In this document: piece by piece, positions 28,297 through 39,660 of the stretch | Layout: each line of letters begins with the position of its first letter | Position numbering within the stretch: position 1 is the first letter of the stretch | Position numbers and translations under genes: made by a program | NCBI GenBank assembly: GCA_944989445.1 | Contig: CALYLW010000169.1 | Location: forward strand, 518,811-582,810 | Origin: Ampullaceana balthica | Lineage: Eukaryota > Mollusca > Gastropoda > Lymnaeidae | Direction of reading: 5' to 3' | Length of the DNA stretch: 64,000 nucleotides | The notes under the pieces: model-generated | Told to the model about the DNA's origin: nothing | The model's input: only the letters and a program-made list of their open reading frames with translations | Database searches by the model: none

Positions 28297-28826
28297 CATG
28301 ACCATTTGAAGACATACTCCCAATGGTGTGACGTGCTTTGGCCAAGTCTTACTATTAAACTGTGTGCAAGTGCAATGCCACAATTGAATCAGCTGATAAA
28401 AACAAACTAACCACTGGAGTTGGAGATTGACGACTGACCAACATAAGAAACTTTGCTTGCAGAATTTAGAAGACGACTTGCTAATCTTTTTTTTTAACCG
28501 CCACAAAGCTGTTTACTTCTCATGACAGAACTCTAATGCACAACCCAAGCCTTTATCCGGAAATTGTTGTAGGAACCCAACAAGTTGTTGAAGATGTATG
28601 GACAGCCCTGTCTTAAGGAAAATGAAATCATGAAGATAAGAAAAAAACATCAATGAAAACAAAAACGATTGAAATCATAAGACAATATATTTATTGGTTG
28701 TTTAATTAATTTGTCAGTCGATGAAACGAACAATTAATGACCTCAAAACTTAAATAAAACTTTATTTTAAGCATTATTATTATTTTTGAGACGTCAAACG
28801 TGTCGCGAAGGTCTCCCCATGATTCT
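28297..28826. other. Non-coding stretch
   Basis: No gene or repeat recognised. Confidence 0.3.
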
Positions 28827-29697
28827 GAGTCATACCGTCATAGGTCATACCGTCATTGGTCATACCGTCATAGGTCATACCGTCATAGGTCATACCGTCA
28901 TAGGTCATACCGTCATTGGTCATACCGTCATTGGTCATACCGTCATAGGTCATACCGTCATTGGTCATACCGTCATTGGTCATACCGTCATTGGTCATAC
29001 CGTCATTGGTCATACCGTCATAGGTCATACCGTCATAGGTCATACCGTCATAGGTCATACCGTCATAGGTCATACCGTCATTGGTCATACCGTCATAGGT
29101 CATACCGTCATAGGTCATACCGTCATAGGTCATACCGTCATAGGTCATACCGTCATAGGTCATACCGTCATAGGTCATACCGTCATAGGTCATACCGTCA
29201 TAGGTCATACCGTCATTGGTCATACCGTCATAGGTCATACCGTCATAGGTCATACCGTCATTGGTCATACCGTCATTGGTCATACCGTCATTGGTCATAC
29301 CGTCATTGGTCATACCGTCATAGGTCATACCGTCATAGGTCATACCGTCATAGGTCATACCGTCATAGGTCATACCGTCATTGGTCATACCGTCATAGGT
29401 CATACCGTCATAGGTCATACCGTCATAGGTCATACCGTCATAGGTCATACCGTCATAGGTCATACCGTCATAGGTCATACCGTCATAGGTCATACCGTCA
29501 TAGGTCATACCGTCATAGGTCATACCGTCATAGGTCATACCGTCATTGGTCATACCGTCATAGGTCATACCGTCATAGGTCATACCGTCATAGGTCATAC
29601 CGTCATAGGTCATACCGTCATAGGTCATACCGTCATAGGTCATACCGTCATAGGTCATACCGTCATAGGTCATACCGTCATAGGTCATACCGTCATA
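28827..29697 (+). repeat. 15-bp satellite, about 58 copies
   Basis: The unit is GGTCATACCGTCATA or the same with final T. Length 15 keeps all frames open, giving 300-residue pentapeptide repeats on both strands (HTVIG, SYRHR, MTYDG). These have no gene context and are by-products of the array. The A/T variants are not randomly placed (see findings). Confidence 0.97.
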
Positions 29698-29854
29698 CCA
29701 GCCTTTAATTTGATCTCATGCTCATTGATTGGAAGGTGGTGCCGTGTGCAATAATTAACTAGGCCAGCTGGACGTGACGCAAAAATTCTACCTTTTAACT
29801 GAGAGACAGAGACAGTGAGAGATAGAAAGAGAGGGAGGTGGGAAGGACACAGAC

Positions 29855-29858
<4 letters not shown>

Positions 29859-29922
<64 letters not shown>
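29859..29922. repeat. (GA)n microsatellite
   Basis: About 31 GA dinucleotides in a purine-rich context. Confidence 0.97.
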
Positions 29923-29924
<2 letters not shown>

Positions 29925-30315
29925 CAGACAGGCAGACAAATAGAAGGGGGAGGGAGTGATGGAGAGTTTGGAGATTTTTTCCCTTCTATTTAATTAGAAA
30001 ATGTTTCTATATTCCAAACAAAATCCGGTGACCAATTTTTCAAATAATATTTTCCAAAACTGTCTTATCTGAACTCATTGGTAGCATCTTTTGTTATTTC
30101 TATGCGCTACTCTCTATAATATGCTTTTGTCTAAAACTAACTTGTTTGAGATCCACAATGTTTTAATTACAACTAATCATGTCTGCAAAACATGTCTAAG
30201 CGTGGACAGCTGCCGTGGAATTTAACGTGACAATCTCAATAAAAGTGTAAATATTCTTATTGTGACTGACTTCTGTGTTTGGTACCCACATGTGGCGGGA
30301 CGCTGGGGTAGTAAA
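29923..30315. other. Non-coding stretch
   Basis: Nothing recognised. Confidence 0.3.
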
Positions 30316-31086
30316 GGGGCCGTCCATAAAGTACGTCACGCTCCAGAGGGGGGGTGTAAGAAAATGTGACAGGGGGGAGGGGGGTCAGGCCATGTGTGAA
30401 GTCATGCTATTTGATATTAAATTTTGATTAATTTGTTAATAAATAAAAACAACCCGTAAAAAACCAAGTTTTTGACTATAAATCCTTTACGTATGAGACG
30501 TAACTAAAAGAATGTTCATTATAACACGCAGCGCAAGACCATCCAAAAATACGAAATTGCAGTTGTGTCGTAAAACGTGTTTAATATAATGCGCACCGAT
30601 CAGGAATAGGTTTATAAAAAGTGTTGTCAGTAAAATACGCACCTTATTGCGCGACAGAAAGGTTGTTCAATATAATACGCACCGCGACGCTCTATCTCAA
30701 AAAATAGCATGATACATAGGAATAAATAAAAATAATCTAAAAAATCAATAATTTAATTACGGTACATGTGATCGATCTGAAATTTTGATACATTGTTTTT
30801 ATCATCGGTACGAAACTGCCTGCAAAATTTCAGCTCGCTATCTTGCGAGCAAGTGGGTTAAAAATCGATCAAAAGTTTTGGCGACAAGCAAGCAAGCAAG
30901 CAAGCAAGCAAGGTCGGTCGGTCGGCCGCAGACACCACGAGTTAATATAAAGGATTTAAAAACAACATTTTTGTTCGAAAGTGTGACGTACTTTAGAGGG
31001 GAGGGGGGTCCGAGATGTGTGACAGTTTGTGACAGGGGGGAGTTAAAATGGTCAAAAATAGCGTGACGTACTTTATGGACGACCCC
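30316..31086. mobile_element. GGGGCCGTCC-family element carrying a nested R-1 repeat, TSD AAA
   Basis: Left GGGGCCGTCCATAAAGTACG; inverted right GGGGTCGTCCATAAAGTACG; AAA on both flanks. The outer arms match 17904-18156. The centre (about 30473-30965) is a separate repeat with TATAAATCCTTTA-type ends, making this copy about 520 bp longer. Confidence 0.85.
30473..30965. mobile_element. R-1 type dispersed element, nested
   Basis: Ends TATAAATCCTTTACG and inverted TTAAATCCTTTATATTAAC. The interior has ATAATGCGCACC-like words, GATCGATCTGAAATTTTGAT, a (CAAG)n run and a (GGTC)n run. It is similar along most of its length to 37003-37545. Confidence 0.65.
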
Positions 31087-31101
31087 AAAGGTAGACGTGA
31101 G

Positions 31102-31312
31102 CAATGTTCCCTTTAAGCTGCGCGGCTGATATCTGACCGATGTCGCGCAGCAGTTTAGAATTACCTCGCAGCAAATTTTGATAAGATAATATATACCCGT
31201 AGCCTGTAGAGTAGAGTATACAATTATTTATTTTTAAAAATGTATGTTGTGAAACTTTGGCCACGAGTTTGTTGTTTTGCACACGGATCAACGAACATTA
31301 GAGGGAACATTG
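31102..31312. mobile_element. MITE with CAATGTTCCCT termini, copy 1
   Basis: 211 bp. Left CAATGTTCCCTTTAAGCTGC; inverted right CAATGTTCCCTCTAATG. The interior has CGCGCAGCAGTTTAGAATTA and CGCAGCAAATTTTGAT. The 8-bp flanks match at only 5 of 8. Related copies are at 51151-51326 and 43111-43330. Confidence 0.75.
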
Positions 31313-31559
31313 GACTCGTGTGTCTAGTTATGTACTCACATTCAATCACTCACAAAATATTATTTATATATTTTATTTATATTAATTATTTTTTTTTGGG
31401 GGGGGGGAAGGATTTGATAAGCAAAGATTTTAATCTATAACCAAATAAGACGTCAGTCACATAGAAAGAGTATCATGAACATAAATAATAGCTGGAACAT
31501 AATAATTGTTTCCCATAAGTCGGATATCCACTCATACTCATACCCGTGTTCCCTTGGGC

Positions 31560-32465
31560 TGTGGCGTAGCTAGGGTTGGTGCTACCAGTGGCGTAGCTTG
31601 GATTTGGTGTTACCAGTGGCGTAGCTAGGGTTAGTGTTACCAGTGGCGTAGCTAGGGTTGGTGTTACCAGTGGCATAGCTTGGGGTTGGTGTTACCAGTG
31701 GCATAGCATGGGCTTGATGTTACCAGTGTCGTAGCTTGGGGTTGGTGTTACCAGTGGCATAGCATGGGGTTGGTGTTTCCAGTGTCGTAGCTTGGGGTTG
31801 GTGTTACCAGTGGCATAGCATGGGGTTGGTGTTACCAGTGGCGTAGCTTGGGGTTGGTGTTACCAGTGGCGTAGCTTGGGGTTGGTATTACCAGTGGCAT
31901 AGCATGGGGTTGGTGTTTCCAGTGGCGTAGCTTGGGGTTGGTGTTACCAGTGGCGTAGCTTGGGGTTGGTGTTACCAGTGGCATAGCTTGGGGTTGGTGT
32001 TACCAGTGGCATAGCTTGGGGTTGGTGTTACCAGTGGCGCAGCTAGGGTTGGTGTTACCAATGGCGCAGCTAGGGTTGGTGTTACCAGTGGCGTAGCTAG
32101 GGCTGGTGTTACCAGTGGCGTAGCTAGGGCTGGTGTTACCAGTGGCGTAGCTAGGGTTGGTGTTACCAGTGGCGCAGCTAGGGTTGGTGTTACCAGTGGC
32201 GTAGCTATGGTTGGTGTTACCAGTGGCGTAGCTAGGGTTGGTGTTACCAGTGACGCAGCTTGGTTTGGTGTTACCAGTGGCGTAGCTTGGGTTGGTGTTA
32301 CCAGTGACGCAGCTAGGGTTGGTGTTACCAGTGGCGCAGGTAGGGTTGGTGTTACCAGTGGCGTAGCTAGGGTTGGTGTTACCAGTGGCGTAGCTAGGGT
32401 TGGTGTTACCAGTGGCGTAGCTAGGGTTGGTGTTACTATTGGGGTAGCTAGGGTTGATGTCACCA
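31560..32465 (+). repeat. 27/28-bp minisatellite containing a hAT terminus, about 33 copies
   Basis: Units read GGTGTTACCAGTGGCGTAGC then TAGGGTT (27 bp) or TTGGGGTT (28 bp). The 28-bp form dominates the left third and the 27-bp form the right. The core CAGTGGCGTAGCTAGGG equals the terminal sequence of the hAT at 57858-62177. The long open frames (LVTPTLATP) are by-products. Confidence 0.96.
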
Positions 32466-32719
32466 GTGCGATTTCCATGTTAATTAAGTCTACAATATTT
32501 AATTGAAGGTCCGAGTATCAAAGTATTTAAGATCTGTAACAACTTTGAGTTATGTTTATTTTAGAATTAAATTGAAGTCATGTGAAATTTTCTACTTTTG
32601 GTCTGAAAACCAGCAATCCTGTTAATCACTTTATATCTAAATCATCGGTTCGCAAAGAGGGGTCTGCGGTTTCGGTATAGGGACCGTGAACAACGCACGC
32701 ATATTTATTTATATTATAG
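32466..32719. other. Spacer between two satellite arrays
   Basis: 254 bp of unique-looking sequence. No feature recognised. Confidence 0.4.
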
Positions 32720-35700
32720 TGTACCACTGACTTCAGGTGTACCACTGACTTTAGGTGTACCACTGACGTCAGGTGTACCACTGACGTCAGGTGTACCACT
32801 GACTTCAGGTGTACCACTGACTTCAGGTGTACCACTGACTTCAGGTGTACCACTGATTTTAGGTTTACCACTGACTTCAGGTGTACCACTGACTTTAGGT
32901 GTACCACTGACTTCAGGTGTACTATTGACTTTAGGTGCACCACTAACTTTAGGTGCACCACTGATTTCAGGTGTACCACTGTCATAACCTCAGTTGTACC
33001 ACTGTCATGACTTTAGGTGTACCACAGTCACTCAAAAAGGTGTACCACTGACTTCAGTGTACCACTGACGTTTCAGGTGTACCACTGACTTCAGGTGTAC
33101 CACTGACTTCAGTGTACCACTGACTTCAGGTGTACCACTGACTTCAGGTGTACCACTGACTTCAGGTGTACCACTGACTTCAGGTGTACCACTGACTTCA
33201 GGTGTACCACTGTCATGACTTTAGGTGTACCACTGACTTCAGGTGTACCACTGTCATGACTTTAGGTGTACCACTGACTTCAGGTGTACCACTGACTTCA
33301 GGTGTACCACTGACTTCAGGTGTACCACTGACTTTCAGTGTACCACTGACTTCAGGTGTACCACTGACTTTAGGTGTACCACTGACTTCAGGTGTACCAC
33401 TGACTTTAGGTGTACCACTGACTTTAGGTGTACCACTGACTTCAGGTGTACTATTGACTTTAGGTGCACCACTAACTTTAGGTGCACAACTGATTTCAGG
33501 TGTACCACTGTCATAACTCAGTGTACCACTGTTATGACTTTAGGTGTACCACAGTCACTCAAAAAGGTGTACCACTGACTTCAGGTGTACCACTGATTTC
33601 AGGTGTACCACTGACTTTAGGTGCACCACTGACTTTAGGTGTACCACTGTCATGACTTTAGGTGTACACCGACTTCAGGTGTACCACTGACTTCAGGTGT
33701 ACCACTGACTTCAGATGTACCACTGACTTCAGGTGTCCCACTGACTTCAGGTGTACCACTGACTTCAGGTGTACCACTGATTTCAAGTGTACCACTGACT
33801 TCAGGTGTACCACTGACTTCAGGTGTACCACTGACTTTAGGTGTACCACTGACTTGAGGTGCACCACTGACTTTAGGTGCACCACTGACTTCAGGTGTAC
33901 CACTGAATTCAGGTGTACCACTGATTTCAGGTGTACCACTGACTTTAGGTGCACCACTGTCATGACTTTAGGTGTACACCGACTTCAGGTGTACCACCGA
34001 CTTCAGGTGTACCACCGACTTCAGGTGTACCACTGACTTCAGGTGTACCACTGACATCAGGTGTACCACTGACTTCAGGTGTACCACTGACTTCAGGTGT
34101 ACCACTGACTTCAGGTGTACCACTGACTTCAGGTGTACCACTGACTTTAGGTGTACCACTGACTTCAGGTGTACCACTGACTTTAGGTGCACCACTGACT
34201 TCAGGTGTACCACTGACTTTAGGTGTACCACTGACTTTAGGTGTACCACTGACTTTAGGTGTACCACTGACTTCAGGTGCACCACTGTCATGACTTTATG
34301 TGTAAACCGACTTCAGGTGTACCACTGTCATGACTTCAGGTGTACCACTGACTTCAGGTGTACCACTGATTTCTGGTGAACCACTGACTTCAGGTGTACC
34401 ACTGACTTTAGGTGTACCACTGACTTCAGGTGTACCACTGAATTTAGGTGCACCACTGACTTCAGGTGTACCACTGACTTCAGGTGTACCACTGACTTCA
34501 GGTGCACCACTGACTTTAGGTGCACCACTGACTTTAGGTGTACCACTGACTTCAGGTGTACCACTGATTTCAGGTGTACCACTGACTTTAGGTGCACCAC
34601 TGACTTCAGGTGTACCACTGACTTCAGGCGTACTACTGACTTTAGGTGTACCACTGACTTCAGGTGTACCACTGACTATAGGTGTACCACTGACTTTAGG
34701 TGTACCACTGACTTCAGGTGTACTATTGACTTTAGGTGCACCACTAACTTTAGGTGCACCACTGATTTCAGGTGTACCACTGTCATAACCTCAGTTGTAC
34801 CACTGTCATGACTTTAGGTGTACCACAGTCACTCAAAAAGGTGTACCACTGACTTCAGGTGTACCACTGACTTCAGGTGTACCACTGACTTTAGGTGCAC
34901 CACTGACTTCAGGTGTACCACTGACTTTAGGTGTACCACTGACTTCAGGTGTACCACTGACTTTAGGTGCACCACTGACTTCAGGTGTACCACTGACTTA
35001 AGGTGTACCACTGACTTCAGGTGTACCACTGATTTCAGGTGTACCACTGACTTTAGGTGCACCACTGACTTCAGGTGTACCACTGTCATGACTTTAGGTG
35101 TACACCGACTTCAGGTGTACCACTGACTTCAGGTGTACCACTGACTTCAGATGTACCACTGACTTCAGGTGTCCCACTGACTTCAGGTGTACCACTGACT
35201 TCAGGTGTACCACTGACTTCAGGTGTACCACTGACTTCAGGTGTACCACTGACTTCAGGTGTACCACTGACTTTAGGTGTACCAGTGACTTGAGGTGCAC
35301 CACTGACTTTAGGTGCACCACTGACTTCAGGTGTACCACTGAATTCAGGTGTACCACTGATTTCAGGTGTACCACTGACTTTAGGTGCACCACTGTCATG
35401 ACTTTAGGTGTACACCGACTTCAGGTGTACCACCGACTTCAGGTGTACCACTGACTTCAGGTGTACCACTGACTTCAGGTGTACCACTGACTTCAGGTGT
35501 ACCACTGACTTCAGGTGTACCACTGACTTTAGGTGTACCACTGACTTCAGGTGTACCACTGTCATGAATTTATGTGTAAACCGACTTCAGGTGTACCACT
35601 GTCATGACTTCAGGTGTACCACTGACTTCAGGTGTACCACTGATTTCAGGTGAACCACTGACTTCAGGTGTACCACTGACTTTAGGTGTACCACTGACTT

Positions 35701-36985
35701 CACGTGTACCACTGAATTTAGGTGCACCACTGACTTCAGGTGTACCACTGACTTCAGGTGTACCACTGACTTCAGGTGCACCACTGACTTTAGGTGCACC
35801 ACTGACTTTAGGTGTACCACTGACTTCAGGTGTACCACTGATTTCAGGTGAACCACTGACTTTAGGTGCACCACTGACTTCAGGTGTACCACTGACTTTA
35901 GGTGCACCACTGTCATGACTTTAGGTGTAAACCGACTTCAGGTGTACCACCGACTTCAGGTGTACCACTGACTTCAGGTGTACCACTGACTTCAGGTGTA
36001 CCACTGACATCAGGTGTACCACTGACTTCAGGTGTACCACTGACTTCAGGTGTACCACTGACTTCAGGTGTACCACTGACTTCAGGTGTACCACTGACTT
36101 CAGGTGTACCACTGACTTCAGGTGTACCACTGACTTTAGGTGTACCACTGACTTCAGGTGTACCACTGACTTTAGGTGCACCACTGACTTCAGGTGTACC
36201 ACTGACTTCAGGTGTACCACTGACTTTAGGTGTACCACTGACTTTAGGTGTACCACTGACTTTAGGTGTACCACTGACTTCAGGTGCACCACTGTCATGA
36301 CTTTATGTGTAAACCGACTTCAGGTGTACCACTGTCATGACTTCAGGTGTACCACTGACTTCAGGTGTACCACTGATTTCAGGTGAACCACTGACTTCAG
36401 GTGTACCACTGACTTTAGGTGTACCACTGACTTCAGGTGTACCACTGAATTTAGGTGCACCACTGACTTCAGGTGTACCACTGACTTCAGGTGTACCACT
36501 GATTTCAGGTGCACCACTGACTTTAGGTGCACCACTGACTTTAGGTGTACCACTGACTTCAGGTGTACCACTGATTTCAGGTGTACCACTGACTTTAGGT
36601 GCACCACTGACTTCAGGTGTACCACTGACTTCAGGTGTACCACTGACTTTAGGTGTACCACTGACTTCAGGTGTACCACTGACTTCAGGTGTACCACTGA
36701 TTTTAGGTGTACCACTGACTTCAGGTGTACCACTGACTTCAGGTGTACCACTGACTTCAGGTGTACCACTGACTTCAGGTGTACCACTGACTTCAGGCGT
36801 ACCACTGACTTCAGGCGTACCACTGTCTTCAGGCGTACTACTGACTTTAGGTGTACCACTGACTTCAGGTGTACCACTGACTATAGGTGTACCACTGACT
36901 TTAGGTGTACCACTGACTTTTTAATGTGTACTATTGACTTTAGGTGCACCACTAACTTTAGGTGCACCACTGATTTCAGGTGTAC
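32720..36985 (+). repeat. 18-bp satellite array, about 4.3 kb
   Basis: The unit is GGTGTACCACTGACTTCA, with common variants (TTTA, GCACC, CATGACTTT). There are roughly 235 units. Since 18 is divisible by 3, all frames stay open and give hexapeptide ladders (GVPLTS, CTTDFR, VVHLKS). There are no splice or start signals and no conserved protein. Marker variants recur in blocks (see findings). Confidence 0.97.
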
Positions 36986-37002
36986 CTTTATAAATCCTTT
37001 AT

Positions 37003-37545
37003 ACACGAGACTAACTTAAAGTATGTTCATTATAATACGCATCGCACAAGAATCCAAAAATCCAAAATTAATGTCTCATATATAAAGGATTTTTATTTTA
37101 AAAAAGCTATTACAGTATGCCTGCTTAATTTCAGCTCGATTTAATCACGGGAAAAGGGTTATAAAAACATTTTTAATATAATGCGCATTGCGCTAGAGAC
37201 TGGGATAAACACTTACAGATCGGGAATATATTTTAAAAAATTATGGTCAATATAATGCGCACCGCGCGACAGGAAAATATTAAAAAGGTTGTTCAATGTA
37301 ATACCATCCCGACAGTCTAGCACAAAAATCTACAAACTACATAGTACATAGAGATAATCTAAAAATTCATTAATTTAATTACAGTACATTCTATCGATCT
37401 GAAATTTTGATAGATAATTTTTATCGTCACGAGTCTGCCTGCAAAATTTCACCGCGCTAGCATTCAGAGAAAAGGGTTAAAAATCGATCTAAACTTTTTG
37501 CGGCAAACAACCAGAAGCCACGAGTTAATATAAAGGATTTAAAAA
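37003..37545. mobile_element. R-1 type dispersed element abutting the 18-bp satellite
   Basis: Begins TTTATAAATCCTTTATAC and ends inverted TTAAATCCTTTATATTAAC. The order of ATTATAATACGCATCG, TATAATGCGCACCGCG and GATCTGAAATTTTGAT matches 30473-30965. Confidence 0.65.
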
Positions 37546-39441
37546 CCAGGTAGATTGATACAGTAATGACAAAGTTCATGAATATGCAATTACAAAAAGT
37601 TGTTTAATTTGTATAAATGATTTGTATAAATACAACAAATAAAATTTGAAAGAAGGTTTGTTCTCTGCTGATTAATAACATCACATGTTTTTTAATTGTT
37701 AGTTTCATCTAATTATAGCAATTAGAAGAGAAGCCAGAGTTCCTAGTTCACCAAAGTTATGGCAACTAATTACAAAGACATTTGAATAAGTGGAAAAAAT
37801 GGCAGTTTACAAATAGGTTATTTACAAATAGTTGCAAATCTCTGGCTTGTAAAACCAACTGGTCATCTGTAAGTTATTCCTAGAGAATCTGTGACATCCA
37901 ACTTCCTGCATGCTGGGCGTTGTCATGGAGATGACACAGAGTCAGCACAGGTCTGGCTTACAGAGTGTAATCACAGGTCTGGCGTAAAGAGTGTCAGCAC
38001 AGGTCTGGCTTAAAGAGTGTCATCACGGGTCTGGCTTACAGAGTCGATAAGATTACAATAGGGCCATCTATATAAAGAAGTGGCTTTAAGTTTAAGGGGA
38101 AGAGGGGGCGGGCAGCGGTATTTCAAATGATTCCTTTTTTGTTTAATGTAACATATATTCATTGAATGACCTTGAGATTATCAACCCCACCCCTACACCC
38201 CCACCACACTTTTGATCTATTTTCCCAATCTGTCCATAATACTGATATACAGAAACATTAAGTCGTAGTTGTGCCAGGGGCAAGTCACTCACAATGTGGA
38301 CTAGAATCCACCGATGCGACAACAAAAATACAAGATTAAACTTGGGAAGAGAAGATTGCACATAAAGATGGGTCCTGCCCTACTTCCTCCCTCTGAGCAG
38401 TGGTTCAAAAAAATTTGGTGTAAGCTCTTGAGTGACAACACAGCCATGCAGTGACGATGGCTTGAGTGACAACACAGCCATGCAGTGACGATGGCTTGAG
38501 TGACAACACACACATGCAGTGATGATGGTGCTAAACTCAGTCCAGTTTCACCTTGTGACAGGCCACACTTCACTTGACCACAGAAGTGGCATACAGAGAA
38601 TAGCTGGTTCAACATTACAAACATAGTCACTTCCAGGGTTAAGTCAACTAGTATTGCACCATATCAAGTGGTAAGGAAAGTATAAATATTATGACAGAAT
38701 ACACTATACATTGTAATAATAAAGTGTTGCATGAATATCTGGATAACACATATTTTTTTAATTTAAAAAAAAATAAATATATATACATATATATATATAA
38801 ATTGAACTAACAATTTAGTTTATTGCAGACTTTTAAACTGCCAATGTTCAGTAGTTCTTATGTGCACAGTGTCTTTTTTGTCTCCTTATGTGCACAATAT
38901 CCTTTTTGTCTCCTTATGAAATTCTATTATTTCTCTCAACAATTTTCAAATTAAAAAATTTCCGAGGATTAGCTTGGTGAGAAAAATACACAAAATTTAT
39001 AAATATAAAACAAAAAAGTGTGATTTTTTGGTCAAAACAGCGATACAGAATTAAGGAACAAAGTAGAAATTTGTGTTTGTGTATTGATTGAGGGGCTCCT
39101 CAATTCAAAACCATTTTGCCAGATGAGTTTCTAAAATAAAATGAGGGGGTATGCAATTGCCTTCTACTTCTACAAATAAGCCATACTTTTACTAGAGCAT
39201 TATTGACATTGGTGCAAGCATTTAATAAAATCAAGGGAGGGAACCGTGAACTCATGTCATTGCATATTTATGTCTCGCCCCAGGCACTTCCAATGGACTT
39301 GATGAAGCTTGGTTGTCTTTTGACAACTTGGAAATAATGGAGTTGTAAGGCTGACACAAGAAACAAGTCCTTTCACGTCACCAAGACTGAAAAATCCTCA
39401 TCAGAGAAACTTGCCAGGTGTTTGCGTGCCGGCAGTCAGCT
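37546..39441 (-). other. 3' UTR / downstream region of the KLHL18-like gene
   Basis: No coding sequence. It contains a ~26-bp imperfect array at 37945-38045 (CAGGTCTGGCTTAAAGAGTG, 4 units) and a 34-bp array at 38430-38525 (CTTGAGTGACAACACA, 3 units). The transcript end is somewhere here; 38819 is one candidate. Confidence 0.4.
38819..38824 (-). terminator. Candidate polyadenylation signal for the KLHL18-like gene
   Basis: AATAAA on the minus strand, about 620 bp downstream of the stop codon. It is the first exact hexamer I found after the stop in this AT-rich stretch, so chance is a real alternative. Confidence 0.3.
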
Positions 39442-39660
39442 TCACAGTTGATTGAAAGACTTATCTCCAGCAAAGGACTCCATGGGCATAACACCCACCC
39501 CCACGCCCCCTTCATGGGCGCTCATGTTGGCCACAAACTTCCACTCGTTTGTGTTTGGATCAAACATCTCCACAGAGTTGAGGTTTGTGATGCCATCGTA
39601 GCCGCCGATGGCGTACAGGCGGCCGTAGGTGGCGGCACAGGAGACGCGGCTTCTCTTGAC
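39442..39660 (-). CDS. KLHL18: KLHL18-like terminal coding exon (visible exon 10), kelch repeat 6
   Basis: The acceptor CCATCGACCAG precedes 72 codons and a stop. The exon starts [20 protein letters not shown], contains [14 protein letters not shown], and ends with [12 protein letters not shown] plus a short non-conserved tail. This closes the sixth kelch blade. The HEGGVGVG ending is typical of KLHL18. Confidence 0.93.
   Translation of the reverse strand, partial: VKRSRVSCAATYGRLYAIGGYDGITNLNSVEMFDPNTNEWKFVANMSAHEGGVGVGVMPMESFAGDKSFNQL

Noticed and set aside
28827..29697. Possible CRISPR array
   Set aside because: Repeats are contiguous with no unique spacers and the context is eukaryotic. 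The same holds for the other arrays.
28780..29754. Three ~300-residue open frames on both strands over the 15-bp array (HTVIG, SYRHR and MTYDG repeats)
   Set aside because: A 15-bp period keeps every stop-free frame open. There is no non-repetitive domain, splice context or start signal.
32626..36924. Many 60-195-codon frames with GVPLTS, CTTDFR or VVHLKS hexapeptides
   Set aside because: An 18-bp satellite keeps all frames open. Simultaneous frames on both strands argue against any being a gene.
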